NCBI GenBank assembly: GCA_023393095.1 | Contig: JAEWMT010000081.1 | Location: forward strand, 1-64,000 | Source of the DNA: Bacillota bacterium | Lineage (GTDB): Bacteria > Bacillota > Clostridia > Lachnospirales > Lachnospiraceae | Length of the DNA: 64,000 nucleotides | Reading direction: 5' to 3' | Part shown: positions 53,476 to 62,909 of the stretch, one piece after another | Numbering within the stretch: position 1 is the stretch's first letter | How the letters are laid out: each line of letters begins with the position of its first letter | Notes under the pieces: model-generated | What the model saw: the letters and a program-made list of their open reading frames with translations, nothing else | Databases searched by the model: none | What the model was told of the DNA's origin: nothing | Position numbers and translations under genes: made by a program

Positions 53476-53510
53476 ACCGCACGAATCGTGTCTCCTACCG
53501 CACGAATCGT
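53476..53510 (-). promoter_or_regulatory. LytTR-type direct repeat upstream of the second small membrane protein
   Basis: ACCGCACGAATCGT at 53476 and 53497, both perfect, 21 bases apart. CTGATAATATTATGTCG follows toward the gene, as in the other copies. Confidence 0.7.
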
Positions 53511-53538
53511 TATTTCGGATTCTTAAAGTTCAATTCAA

Positions 53539-53611
53539 CTACCTCTAGGATAAATAAAAAGATAGCTTACACCTTGCTTGTAAGCTATCTTTTTATTTAT
53601 CCTAGAGGTAG
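53539..53611. terminator. Perfect 33-bp-stem hairpin, probable bidirectional terminator
   Basis: Arms of 33 bases (CTACCTCTAGGATAAATAAA... and complement) are perfect around a 7-base loop CCTTGCT. The AAAAAGATAGCTTAC/GTAAGCTATCTTTTT core is a terminator on both strands. Such a long perfect stem is unusual. Confidence 0.75.
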
Positions 53612-53749
53612 TAGGATCTTGAACCATCTGACCTAACCGTAAGCACTGATAGAAAGAACACCCCCGTAACTGTAGGAATTTTTATTGGTAAATTCAAGCT
53701 AAATAATATATAATTACACCAAGTATTTAAATCACTATTGTTGAAAAAG

Positions 53750-53762
53750 TGTCACCATGCTT
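53750..53762 (+). promoter_or_regulatory. Possible BceR half-site
   Basis: TGTCACCATGCTT resembles the right half of the Bacillus BceR box, but no clear left half is seen. It lies about 40 bases before the regulator start. Confidence 0.25.
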
Positions 53763-53802
53763 TAAAACGTATAAGGTGATCATCAGGTAGAGGGGGGTAT
53801 TT

Positions 53803-54507
53803 ATGCCGAAGATTATGATAATTGAAGATGATACAGATCTTTGTAATCAGATGAAGGAAGTCCTTTTAGGATATGGTTATGAGGTTTATGCCATTGAATC
53901 GTTTCGAAATATTGAGGAACAGTTTTTGAAATTTGAACCCCACTTGGTATTACTCGACATTAACCTGCCCCATTATGACGGTAATTATTATTGTAGAATG
54001 TTCCGGAAACATTCAAAAATCCCAATCGTAATTACCTCTGCAAGAAACAGTGATATGGATCAAATTCTAAGTATGGAGCTGGGAGCGGACGAATACATCG
54101 TAAAGCCCTTTAATATCCAAGTCTTGATTGCTAAAATCAATGCTTTAATCCGAAGACTCTATGGGGATTATTCAAACAGCGAAAACCCAAAAGACATGAT
54201 TATTCATGGAATCAGGCTCGATAATGCAGGGTTTAAAGTAATTTACAATAAATTAAATGAAGAATTAAGTAAAAATGAATATAAACTTTTGAAGAAGTTT
54301 TTGCAAAATGTTAATCAAGTTATTTCCAGGGAAGAACTGTTAGCAGATCTTTGGGATGAAAGTAGCTTTGTGGACGATAATACTTTAACCGTGAATGTAA
54401 CCCGGGTTAAGAGTAAGCTAGCTAACCTAGGGATTGAGGATGTAATTAAGACAAAACGCGGCGTAGGATATCTTTTTGATACAAGCTCATTGGAGAATTT
54501 TGATTAA
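53803..54507 (+). CDS. BceR-type response regulator (OmpR family)
   Basis: DNA-binding response regulator of an antimicrobial-peptide sensing system. The 234-residue protein has a receiver domain with IIEDD, phosphorylation Asp52 in LVLLDINLPHYDG and the K in YIVKPFN. A winged-helix C-terminal domain follows (about 130-230) with LSKNEYKLLKKFL and TVNVTRVKSKLANLG and the KTKRGVGYLF wing. AGGGGGG precedes the ATG. The kinase and transporter genes follow in the same direction. Confidence 0.9.
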   Translation: MPKIMIIEDDTDLCNQMKEVLLGYGYEVYAIESFRNIEEQFLKFEPHLVLLDINLPHYDGNYYCRMFRKHSKIPIVITSARNSDMDQILSMELGADEYIVKPFNIQVLIAKINALIRRLYGDYSNSENPKDMIIHGIRLDNAGFKVIYNKLNEELSKNEYKLLKKFLQNVNQVISREELLADLWDESSFVDDNTLTVNVTRVKSKLANLGIEDVIKTKRGVGYLFDTSSLENFD

Positions 54508-54525
54508 AAAGGACGGGAAAATGAA

Positions 54526-55545
54526 ATGGATCGTAAGCTATTAATAAGCTTCCTAAAGGATCAAAGTACTTATACCATTGTATATTTTGGCGGTAGCTTT
54601 CTAATTGGATTGTTTTACTATATCGATACCAAAGAAAAGATAGAGATTATTTATCCTCTATCTATTGCTCTCTTCGTATATCTGATCTGGATGCTGTATC
54701 AATTTATCGAATATTATAAGCTTTATAAAGGCTTAGAGGAAATGTCGAAACTGCATGATTTTCAAGGAAACTACCATTCAGACATTAATAAGAAAATTAA
54801 TAAAACCATGAAGAAGCTTCATATGGATTATCTAGATAAACTAAACGACTCTGAGATTAATCGAAAAAAAGAAAGAAGATTCCTATCCTCCTGGATACAT
54901 AACATGAAGACTCCTCTTACAGTAAGCGATTTGCTTGTCCAAAGAATGGAACAGGGTGAACTAGATACTCCTTCTGCAGTTCAAGCCTTGAAAACAGAAA
55001 ACAAAAAGCTGCTGTCCAATCTAGATACTGTTTTAAATATGCTCCGCTTGGAAGAATTCGCAAAGGATTACATTCCTGAACAGATCAACCTGCTGGAGGA
55101 ATTGCAACTGATTATAAATAAGAATAAGAACCTATTCATATACAACAGAGTATTTCCCAAAATCATAACCGATCTGCAGGAAGCTAATATACTCTCTGAC
55201 CGTAAATGGAATGAATTGATGATAAACCAGATCATTTCTAATGGAGTGAAGTATTCCAAGGATGAGGAGGGTGCTTCCAAAAACATCTATTTTATCGTAG
55301 AGAAGGACAACCAGAAAATATACTTAACGATTAAGGATGAGGGCATTGGCATTCCTGAGCACGATATTGGCAAGGTATTCGAACCGTTTTTTACTGGCGA
55401 TAACGGTAGAAAAGGATACCAATCCAGTGGAATCGGGTTACATTTTTGTAAGGAAGTAAGCAAGTTGCTAGGCCATTCTCTACATTTAACCTCCGAGCTC
55501 ATGAAGGGTACCTCCGTCAAGATTTCCTATCTTGCAAAACTGTAA
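54526..55545 (+). CDS. BceS-type intramembrane-sensing histidine kinase
   Basis: A 339-residue kinase with two N-terminal membrane helices (about 12-32 and 38-56) and almost no external loop, typical of intramembrane-sensing kinases that read the state of their ABC transporter. The H-box is FLSSWIHNMKTPLTVSDLL (His at about 127); the ATPase part has NQIISNGVKYSKDE, DEGIGIPEHDIGKVFEPFF and GYQSSGIGLHFCKE. It lies 18 bases behind the regulator. Confidence 0.9.
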   Translation: MDRKLLISFLKDQSTYTIVYFGGSFLIGLFYYIDTKEKIEIIYPLSIALFVYLIWMLYQFIEYYKLYKGLEEMSKLHDFQGNYHSDINKKINKTMKKLHMDYLDKLNDSEINRKKERRFLSSWIHNMKTPLTVSDLLVQRMEQGELDTPSAVQALKTENKKLLSNLDTVLNMLRLEEFAKDYIPEQINLLEELQLIINKNKNLFIYNRVFPKIITDLQEANILSDRKWNELMINQIISNGVKYSKDEEGASKNIYFIVEKDNQKIYLTIKDEGIGIPEHDIGKVFEPFFTGDNGRKGYQSSGIGLHFCKEVSKLLGHSLHLTSELMKGTSVKISYLAKL

Positions 55546-55635
55546 GATTCCATTAGTTAAATCAATGGATACTCCAAGTATGTACGATTATGATAGACAT
55601 ATAAATCAATGAGATAATATTTAGGAGGATTTGAT

Positions 55636-56400
55636 ATGTCAGTATTAATAGCAAATAATTTAGCAAAGGTTTATGGTGAAAATAAAGGAAACTATGCCAC
55701 CAAAGCATTGGACGGAGTAGACCTTCAGGTAGAAGAAGGCGACTTCATCGCCATTATGGGACCTTCGGGAAGTGGGAAATCAACCCTGGTTAGCATATTA
55801 AGCGGAATTACAGCTCCGACCAGCGGAAGTGTTGAAATCTGTGGAAATCGGATTGATCAGATGGATCAGTATGAGATGGCATTATTCAGAAGAAGAAAAT
55901 TGGGTTTTGTCTTCCAGGAATTTAATTTACTTGATAATCTGACCTTAAAGGAAAATGTAATGCTGCCTATGGTTCTTGATAAGCAGGACAGCGATTATAT
56001 GAATAAAAAGTCCATCGAGACTATGAAGCTGTTTGGAATTGATCAGATTGCAGACAAGCGTCCCTATCAGATTTCAGGTGGTCAGCAGCAAAGAGTTGCC
56101 GTCAGCCGGGCACTAGTGAATGATCCAGTCATTCTATTTGCTGATGAACCAACGGGTAATCTGGATTCAAAATCAGCTAATGCAGTAATGACCTGCTTTG
56201 AAAATATCAACAGTGAAAAAAATGTTACCGCACTCATCGTAACCCATGATGTATTTGCCGCCAGCTTCTGCAAGAAGGTCATCTTCATCAAGGACGGTAA
56301 AATCTTCATGGATATTGTACGAAAAGGCTCTCGCAAAGAATTCTTTGACAGGATTTTAGACTGTCAAGCAATTGTCGGAGGTGAGCGTAATGACTTTTAA
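55636..56400 (+). CDS. BceA-type ABC transporter ATPase
   Basis: ATP-binding subunit of a MacB/Bce-type exporter linked to peptide-antibiotic resistance. The 254-residue protein has Walker A GPSGSGKSTLV, Q-loop FVFQEFNLLDNLTL, signature ISGGQQQRVAVSRAL, Walker B VILFADEPTGNLDS and H-loop IVTHD. GGAGG precedes the ATG. Its 3' end overlaps the permease gene by 11 bases. Confidence 0.93.
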   Translation: MSVLIANNLAKVYGENKGNYATKALDGVDLQVEEGDFIAIMGPSGSGKSTLVSILSGITAPTSGSVEICGNRIDQMDQYEMALFRRRKLGFVFQEFNLLDNLTLKENVMLPMVLDKQDSDYMNKKSIETMKLFGIDQIADKRPYQISGGQQQRVAVSRALVNDPVILFADEPTGNLDSKSANAVMTCFENINSEKNVTALIVTHDVFAASFCKKVIFIKDGKIFMDIVRKGSRKEFFDRILDCQAIVGGERNDF

Positions 56401-58297
56401 GGATGTGGTTATCAAGAATTTTAGAGGCGGATTCAAAAAATATTTAGCATATTTTCTTGCCTGCAGCTTTTCCATCATGTTGCTTTTTATGTATGCTGGA
56501 TTATTAATGAATAAGGAATTAAGAGAAGATGATGATTTGCTCTCATTGCTATTTATCATCATCATGGTCGCAATCTCGCTATTTTCCATATTTTTTATTA
56601 ACTATGCGCATTCGGCTTTTATCAAAGGAAGAAACAAAGAATTTGGCATTTATATCAGTTTAGGGATCAATTCGAAAGAACTTCGAAACCTGATTAATAT
56701 TGAGAGCATAATAATTAGCAGTGTCTCATTAATCGTAGGAATGGGTGTCGGTGCATTATTCTCAAGATTATTTCAAATGGTGGTCTTGCATCTTTTAGAC
56801 ATCAAAAACATCAGCTTTTACTTAGATTATAAGTCATTCCTGCTTACTACAATTGTCTTCATCTTCATTTTTGCAACGGTGATGGCTAGAACCTATATCC
56901 GAATGAGGAGGATTGACATCTCCAGTTTCTTGAAGGAAGCCAGGACAAGCGAAGGTAAGGATTATAGGAAATTGGATTTAAATTTAGGAGTGATAGGAAT
57001 AATTATCATGTTTTTTTCAGTCGTGTCAGTCATGATAATCACCAAAAACGAAGATCTTATTTCCAGCCCGGTGGTATTAATATCTTACGTTTTAGCATCA
57101 TTTCTTGGTGTTTATTTGGTCTTATCAAATGGCGGAAATCTTATTGTTCATCTGATTAAAAGAAGCAGACACTATTATAAGAACATGCTGTCAATCACAG
57201 AGTTGCATCATAAATTTAACCAGAATAAAAAAATTATCTTTACGTTAAGTGTTTTGAGCACAATGACAATATTTTTAGTTGCGTCTCCATTTTCTTTACT
57301 AAGTTTGTCCGAGTCAATTGCAGAAATGAACAAAAATGATCTGGAATATGTTGAAACCGCTACTATGAATAAATTGCCAACGGGAACATTGGATCAAATT
57401 ATAAATGAGCAGCCGGTGACCAGTAACTCTATCTTGAAATTTATTTTTCTTAGTACAAAGGAAGGATCAGACCTCCTAAGCGATTGCAAACCTGTTATAT
57501 CCGCAGAGGAATATAATACCCTTACCGGAAGTGATTTAAGCCCTGTCGAGGGGGAAGCATATATAATTGGTATTGACGGTCTGAATGGAGAACACGGAAT
57601 TAAACCGGGAAGTATCCATATGTATTACAATGGTGAGAATGCCTATCGCTTTCAAATCAAGGATTCTTGTAAGGGTGAGTGGATTACGGGGGATTCTTCG
57701 TTTCCAACAGACTCAATTATAATTATAAATAAAGCAGACTATGACAAGATATCAACCTCAATTTCAGGTCAGAACATTGGATATTATCACTTAATTAATT
57801 TTCAGAATTGGAAAAACAGTAAGGAAGTTGTAACCGCCTTAAAAATCGCCCTTGGGGATAGTCAACTCCCGGTTATATCTACCGTTGAAACATATGAATA
57901 CATTAAGAGAGGTTATTCGGTATTCTTATTTATGTCAGCCGTTATGGGTGTCATGTTCTTTATCGCCGGAGGAAGTGTTCTGTACTTTAAACAATTCACA
58001 GAGCTTGCAGAATCAAAGGATACCTTCTATAAGCTTTATAAAATCGGTATCAGTGACAAAGAGATGAAAAGCGTCATTGGTAAGGAACTTTTAGTAGTGT
58101 TCTTCCTACCATTGATTTTTGGATCGTTCTTGGGCATAATGATGATTTACTTGATGACTTATATTAATGGAGGCGGAACGATTGTGAGGGAATTCCTTAC
58201 GAATACGCTGGTTGTAATTGCAATCTATTTTATCTCCCAGGGTATCTTCTATCTGATTACAAGAAATAAGTATATTAAGGAAATTGTAAAGGCATAA
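56390..58297 (+). CDS. BceB-type ABC transporter permease
   Basis: Membrane subunit of the Bce-type system. The start MTFKDVVIKNFRGG follows GGAGGTGAGCGTA inside the end of the ATPase gene. The 635-residue protein has about ten membrane helices with two FtsX-like units and a large extracellular domain (about 310-515, between NDLEYVETATMN and VETYEYIKRGYS) that binds the peptide or its lipid target in this family. The regulator, kinase, ATPase and permease order is the complete module; the likely targets are bacitracin-like or lantibiotic peptides. Confidence 0.92.
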   Translation: MTFKDVVIKNFRGGFKKYLAYFLACSFSIMLLFMYAGLLMNKELREDDDLLSLLFIIIMVAISLFSIFFINYAHSAFIKGRNKEFGIYISLGINSKELRNLINIESIIISSVSLIVGMGVGALFSRLFQMVVLHLLDIKNISFYLDYKSFLLTTIVFIFIFATVMARTYIRMRRIDISSFLKEARTSEGKDYRKLDLNLGVIGIIIMFFSVVSVMIITKNEDLISSPVVLISYVLASFLGVYLVLSNGGNLIVHLIKRSRHYYKNMLSITELHHKFNQNKKIIFTLSVLSTMTIFLVASPFSLLSLSESIAEMNKNDLEYVETATMNKLPTGTLDQIINEQPVTSNSILKFIFLSTKEGSDLLSDCKPVISAEEYNTLTGSDLSPVEGEAYIIGIDGLNGEHGIKPGSIHMYYNGENAYRFQIKDSCKGEWITGDSSFPTDSIIIINKADYDKISTSISGQNIGYYHLINFQNWKNSKEVVTALKIALGDSQLPVISTVETYEYIKRGYSVFLFMSAVMGVMFFIAGGSVLYFKQFTELAESKDTFYKLYKIGISDKEMKSVIGKELLVVFFLPLIFGSFLGIMMIYLMTYINGGGTIVREFLTNTLVVIAIYFISQGIFYLITRNKYIKEIVKA

Positions 58298-58309
58298 CAA
58301 AAATTATTA

Positions 58310-58345
58310 AAAAATAGGCAGTAGGACTAATCCTACTGCCTTATC
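58310..58345. terminator. Bidirectional terminator after the Bce permease
   Basis: GGCAGTAGGA (58317-58326) pairs perfectly with TCCTACTGCC (58331-58340). On the minus strand TATTTTTTAA follows, so it also ends the large surface-protein gene. Confidence 0.8.
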
Positions 58346-58408
58346 ATATTTCAAATGGCATTATTAAAAATACCTGCATTACTGTTGAAGGCTACATATG
58401 TTTGTTAA

Positions 58409-61400
58409 TTATTCTACTGTTACCCTTACCTTCTTATATACTCCGTTCTGTGCATATGCATACACATAACAGGTTCCCTTTGCTTTGGCTATAATCTTCC
58501 CCTTGCTGTTTATTGTTGCAATGGTCTTGTTAGTAGATTCATAGCAAATAACAGCTGTATGCTTCTTCAGCTTTTTACTCTCTGGAAGAACCACCTGGCA
58601 AGTCACAGTTTTGGATTGTCCTACCGACAGCTTAACTGCTGCTGTATTCGACGATAACTTTGTCGGATTGGCATAGATCTTGCTCATAGTAACGGAATGT
58701 ACTATCTTGGAGCTCATTATGATGACTCGTTTTCCATTGATCATCTTATAGGCTTTTACCTGATATTTATAGTAGGTTGCAGGCTTCAGATTTTTAACGG
58801 TATAGTTCGTGACAGTTTTGTTAACATCTTTCAGCTTCATCAACTTCTGTCCGCATTTCGCTCCATAGATCAGATAACCATCAGCACCCGATACCTTGAC
58901 ATAGGTTAACGTCTGAGTGTTCTTTTCTGCCTTTGCTGTCAGGCGCAGATGCTGAAAATCTTGAGACTGTGCAGGATGATCCGTTGTATTGCCGTCATTA
59001 TCCACAGTCGTAGCATTCACATCCTGATAGGTCAGAGCATAGGTAGAAAATCGGTCTGTTTCAAAGGTAAAAAGATGGGATACCAAATCATAGGTTCCGT
59101 CTATCCTGATCGCCTTATTCTCATGAAGCCGGATTATATAAAATGTCCTGGACTTCTCTGCATCAGTATTCCAAAGACTCTTCGGTACTTCAATGCTGAC
59201 ACTGATTTTACCATTGGTTTCCGTTATTTTCGTCGGTTCCCGGTCCCCAACCTGCTTATACAGAGACAAATCAACATATAGAACAGGGATGGCTGCATCT
59301 GCATGTGACAAATTCAGTGTTTTATCAATGAGCCACTTTTCCTCAGTACTGATTAATGCACTAATGTCCTCGACCTTTAGGATCACCCGTACATTTTCTC
59401 CCTGCGTTACCATTTTCTGCTCCTGAGGTGTCAATACACTTACTTTTAGTTCAGCACCGCTGTTATTTACACTCGCCGCGGGCGCCCCGTTACTTTTTTG
59501 TTGATCCTTTACTACTGTTCCCTCGGATTGATCTGTGCCACTTTGAACGGGAGCTGGGTTCGAGCCGGTAGCACCCCCTCCACTGCTCCCACCTGTATAG
59601 GTAGTTGCTGAGATGGTAATGCTCCTCTGTACGGTTGTCTGATTCTGTGAACCCTTGGACACGGTGATGGTAAAGGTGTAACTTCCGCTTGTACCGCTCG
59701 GATTGGCTGATGTCCCCGCTGATGGGGCGGTGTAATCTATCTTGTTGATTGTAATCGTCACTTCAGAATTACTGACTGCTGTTGCCGCCGTAGCTTTCAG
59801 TGCGTCCGTGATAACGGTTTCACTGGTTGCAACAGCCTGGGTCATGTTGGAGTAACTTGCATTTGCCGCGTTATTTGCGGCGTCAGCCACGGTTGCTATA
59901 TCTGGATCAACCTGAATCGTATAATTGACCACGTTAGAGGTAGCAGGGGCATAGTAATCGCTTTCTCCGGGAAACTCTGCTGTAAGAGTATGATTGCCGA
60001 TGGAAAGCGCAGCGGTCGTTAATGTCGCAGTACCGGATGCCGCTGTAATGGTGGCAGTCCCCAAAGTAGTTGTGCCATCCTTAAAAGTAACAGGTACTGT
60101 ATTGAGATAGCCTTGGCTCGTCAAGACCAAAGAGCTACCTGATATCGCGGCATTCAGTGTAACAGCTGTACCCGAATTTTGGGGTGAAGTAGGTGTCACT
60201 GTAAGTGTAAGGGTCGCTGTGAACCGATTGATGGTTAGCTGCTTTGTATTGGGAGAGTATAACATAGTTAAGGTTCCGCTGCCGGAAGGCTTATAGTATA
60301 CGTAGTACCTCATATAATATCCATTCATTCCAGCCGTGCAGATTGAACCGACTGGAACATCCTGCCATCCGGTATTACCGTCGGCACTGCTTTGCCAGCC
60401 CTGTTTCTGGATAAGAAAGCCATTGTCTAGTACCGTAGGTTTGGTAAGTGTATTATTCAAATCAACTCCCGTATAGAGGGACGGCTGCGACGGGATTACA
60501 TCAATGGCGGGAGCCGTAGGGACTGTGATTGCGACGGTTGTTGTTGCGGTATTGTAATTGGTAGTATCGGACGGTGTAAAGGTCACGCTGTAGCTATTTG
60601 TGCCCACTGCCGGTATGGTTGACCCGTTTGTCCAGGAAAAGGTGCCCTGGACGCTTGCAGAACCGTAGGATAGAGTTGATGTCGACAAGGCAGCTCCGTA
60701 GATGATATTAGCCGCTATCGGAGGTGTGTTTATTGTCGGCGTGACTTTGTTAATCGTAAGTCCGCCTGATATTACTTTGGAGTATGCTTTGTAGCCTGTA
60801 TCTGCCTCTCTTGTGATTTCCACATCATAGGTGCCGGCACCCGTTGGTGTAACCGTACTACTACCCTGCTTATAGGTAATCGTAAAGCCCGTGCTTGGAG
60901 TACCTATGATGGCAAAGGCTTTCGGTGAGCCGTTATAGGTAAAGGTCTGGGCCGCTTCGTTAATTGCTACATCAGCTGGATTAACTGTGATTGTGACATC
61001 TGTCGTTACGGTTTTGTAATTGACAGTATCTGAAGGTGTAAAGGTCACGCTGTAGCTATTTGTACCCGCTGTCGGTATGGTTGACCCGTTTGTCCAGGAA
61101 AAAGCGCCCAGGACGCTTGGAGAACCTCCTGATAAAACTGAGGTCGACAATGCAGCTCCGTAGGTGATACTAGCCGCTGTCGGAGGTGTGTCTATTGTCG
61201 GCGTATTCTTGTTAATCGTAAGTCCGCCCGTGATTGTTTTGGAGTATATATTGTAGCCTATATCTGCCGGTCTTGTGATTACCACATCATAGGTGCCGGC
61301 ATTGGTTGGTGTATCCACACTACCATTGTAAGTAATTGCAAAGTCAGTGTTCGGAGTGCCAGTGATTGCAAAGGCTTGTGCTGACCCGTTGTAGGTAACG

Positions 61401-62434
61401 GCCTGGGGCTCTTCGCTAATAGCAACATCAACTGGCAATGTCCCAAGCAAAACCTTTTTATTCGTGCTGTCATAGCCTGTATGGTAGCTGGCATTGTCGC
61501 TTGCGAATTTAGCGGCATCATCACTTGATATGGTATAACCAGCACCACCCACTGCCACAGTAAACGGGCTACTACTTGTCGGTGTTACATCCGCAGTCAC
61601 ACCGATTACTGCCGAACTTGCCAGTGTACCTGTGAGGGAAGGTGTACCCGATGCGGATTGACAATAGAAATTATCGTCGACATCTCCCGACTTATGATTG
61701 TTGAAAATCCGCACATCACCGCTAAGATTGACCGTACAGGATGACCCCAACATCACACCACCTCCCCTGATACGTGATACGTTGTCGGTGATACTACCTC
61801 CTGTCATGGTGAACGTACCCTGATTCACATATACCCCGCCACCCTCATCAGCCGTATTATTGGTGATACTGCCTCCATTCATGATAAATATTCCCTGATC
61901 AACATATACTCCACCACCTTTGAAAGTCGGTGGAACACTAGCATTGGTGATGCTGCTGCCGGCATTCATAATAAATTTACCAGTAGAATATACTGTCACA
62001 CCCCCACCATGGTAATTGTTCTTACAATTGATCAGCTTTGTACCGTTATTAAATTCAAGCACACCTGATTGAGCAAGAATTGCTGGGCATAGTGCGTCAA
62101 AATTGTTGCCATCCAACGTTAGGTTCTCGCAGGTTACGGTTATGCCGCCGTCGAATACACTGAATATAGGGCCGTTTGTCATGCCACGTACTAGCTTGCC
62201 GGTACCTGTAGCAGTAAGGGTAAGGCTTTTCTTGATTGATAGAAAAGTATCTACTAAGATAGGCGCTTGTATCACAATTGTGTCGCCGTCGCTTGCTTGG
62301 TTATTAACTACATTTCTTAGTGTGTTATAGTCACTAACATTGTATGTAGTAGCTGCAAAAGCAGGTAAGCCCGACTGCGGCAACAGGATCAGCAGTAGGC
62401 CCGTAAAAAAGAGTATACCTAATATTTTTTTCAT
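58409..62434 (-). CDS. Very large secreted surface protein with beta-helix and Ig-like repeats
   Basis: A 1341-residue exported protein. Signal peptide MKKILGILFFTGLLLILLPQ; a right-handed beta-helix-like region (about 30-280) with repeated FIMNGGSITNNTADEGGGVY-type units; two MBG-like repeat pairs (about 335-645: TYNGSAQAFAITGTP, ITYGAALSTSVLSGG, TNSYSVTFTPSDT). A carbohydrate-binding-like segment (about 650-740) and an Ig-like 3_5 domain (about 745-840) follow. The shared C-terminal module comes last (ISVSIEVPKSLWNTD, FETDRFSTYALTYQD, FN3-like, Big_2, ending NGVYKKVRVTVE). GGAGG precedes the ATG. Probably an adhesin or matrix protein; no sorting motif. Confidence 0.83.
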   Translation of the reverse strand: MKKILGILFFTGLLLILLPQSGLPAFAATTYNVSDYNTLRNVVNNQASDGDTIVIQAPILVDTFLSIKKSLTLTATGTGKLVRGMTNGPIFSVFDGGITVTCENLTLDGNNFDALCPAILAQSGVLEFNNGTKLINCKNNYHGGGVTVYSTGKFIMNAGSSITNASVPPTFKGGGVYVDQGIFIMNGGSITNNTADEGGGVYVNQGTFTMTGGSITDNVSRIRGGGVMLGSSCTVNLSGDVRIFNNHKSGDVDDNFYCQSASGTPSLTGTLASSAVIGVTADVTPTSSSPFTVAVGGAGYTISSDDAAKFASDNASYHTGYDSTNKKVLLGTLPVDVAISEEPQAVTYNGSAQAFAITGTPNTDFAITYNGSVDTPTNAGTYDVVITRPADIGYNIYSKTITGGLTINKNTPTIDTPPTAASITYGAALSTSVLSGGSPSVLGAFSWTNGSTIPTAGTNSYSVTFTPSDTVNYKTVTTDVTITVNPADVAINEAAQTFTYNGSPKAFAIIGTPSTGFTITYKQGSSTVTPTGAGTYDVEITREADTGYKAYSKVISGGLTINKVTPTINTPPIAANIIYGAALSTSTLSYGSASVQGTFSWTNGSTIPAVGTNSYSVTFTPSDTTNYNTATTTVAITVPTAPAIDVIPSQPSLYTGVDLNNTLTKPTVLDNGFLIQKQGWQSSADGNTGWQDVPVGSICTAGMNGYYMRYYVYYKPSGSGTLTMLYSPNTKQLTINRFTATLTLTVTPTSPQNSGTAVTLNAAISGSSLVLTSQGYLNTVPVTFKDGTTTLGTATITAASGTATLTTAALSIGNHTLTAEFPGESDYYAPATSNVVNYTIQVDPDIATVADAANNAANASYSNMTQAVATSETVITDALKATAATAVSNSEVTITINKIDYTAPSAGTSANPSGTSGSYTFTITVSKGSQNQTTVQRSITISATTYTGGSSGGGATGSNPAPVQSGTDQSEGTVVKDQQKSNGAPAASVNNSGAELKVSVLTPQEQKMVTQGENVRVILKVEDISALISTEEKWLIDKTLNLSHADAAIPVLYVDLSLYKQVGDREPTKITETNGKISVSIEVPKSLWNTDAEKSRTFYIIRLHENKAIRIDGTYDLVSHLFTFETDRFSTYALTYQDVNATTVDNDGNTTDHPAQSQDFQHLRLTAKAEKNTQTLTYVKVSGADGYLIYGAKCGQKLMKLKDVNKTVTNYTVKNLKPATYYKYQVKAYKMINGKRVIIMSSKIVHSVTMSKIYANPTKLSSNTAAVKLSVGQSKTVTCQVVLPESKKLKKHTAVICYESTNKTIATINSKGKIIAKAKGTCYVYAYAQNGVYKKVRVTVE

Positions 62435-62461
62435 TAATTTTTCCTCCTGTGATGATTTACA

Positions 62462-62686
62462 TTATTTCATGATTTTCTTTGGCCAGCAGCAGATCCCCAC
62501 CTCCAGTGCCTTGGGTTTACCCAAATGAAAGTCCGCATGTCGGCAATACCAGCACTCACATTGCCCTGTCACGGTACTTTCCCTTGGCTCAAAGGCGGGA
62601 CAGCTTTGCTTCGGCCAGACATTTCCTTCCGCATTTGGTTGGATTAGGGGCGCGTCCTCACACCGCCTGTTTTTTATCTCTACCAT
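62462..62686 (-). CDS. Cysteine-rich 74-residue protein
   Basis: A small soluble protein with eight cysteines: NRRCEDAPLIQPN, KQSCPAFEPRES, GQCECWYCRHADFHLGKP and EVGICCWPKKIMK. The CxCxxC and CC clusters suggest metal or iron-sulfur binding. GAGGTG precedes the ATG. It lies 27 bases before the large surface-protein gene in the same direction. The local base composition is clearly richer in G+C than the rest of the window, suggesting a different origin. Family not recognised. Confidence 0.6.
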   Translation of the reverse strand: MVEIKNRRCEDAPLIQPNAEGNVWPKQSCPAFEPRESTVTGQCECWYCRHADFHLGKPKALEVGICCWPKKIMK

Positions 62687-62814
62687 AACACCTCACGACC
62701 TCCCTCCCGTAAGTTAGAGAATTGCAGATTTAATACCGTCATAGGGTGGATCTTTTTTCATAAGATATATAATCAGCGCTTCTCTTGATAACAGGAGCGT
62801 ACCATAAAGTAACA

Positions 62815-62850
62815 AAAACCGAGCCTTTTTTCTTAAAAGGCTCGGTTTTA
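62815..62850 (-). terminator. Terminator of the edge kinase gene
   Basis: AAAACCGAGCCTTTT and AAAAGGCTCGGTTTT pair perfectly around a 5-base loop. It lies 60 bases past the kinase stop on the minus strand; both flanks can give a T-run. Confidence 0.8.
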
Positions 62851-62909
62851 TGCTTAAAAAAATATGATTCGTTCTAAAATCGTTCTTGACAAACAACAAG
62901 AGCATCGCT

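Noticed and set aside
62714..62905. 63-codon minus-strand frame near the edge kinase
   Set aside because: It runs through the terminator hairpin at 62815-62850 and has no ribosome binding site.
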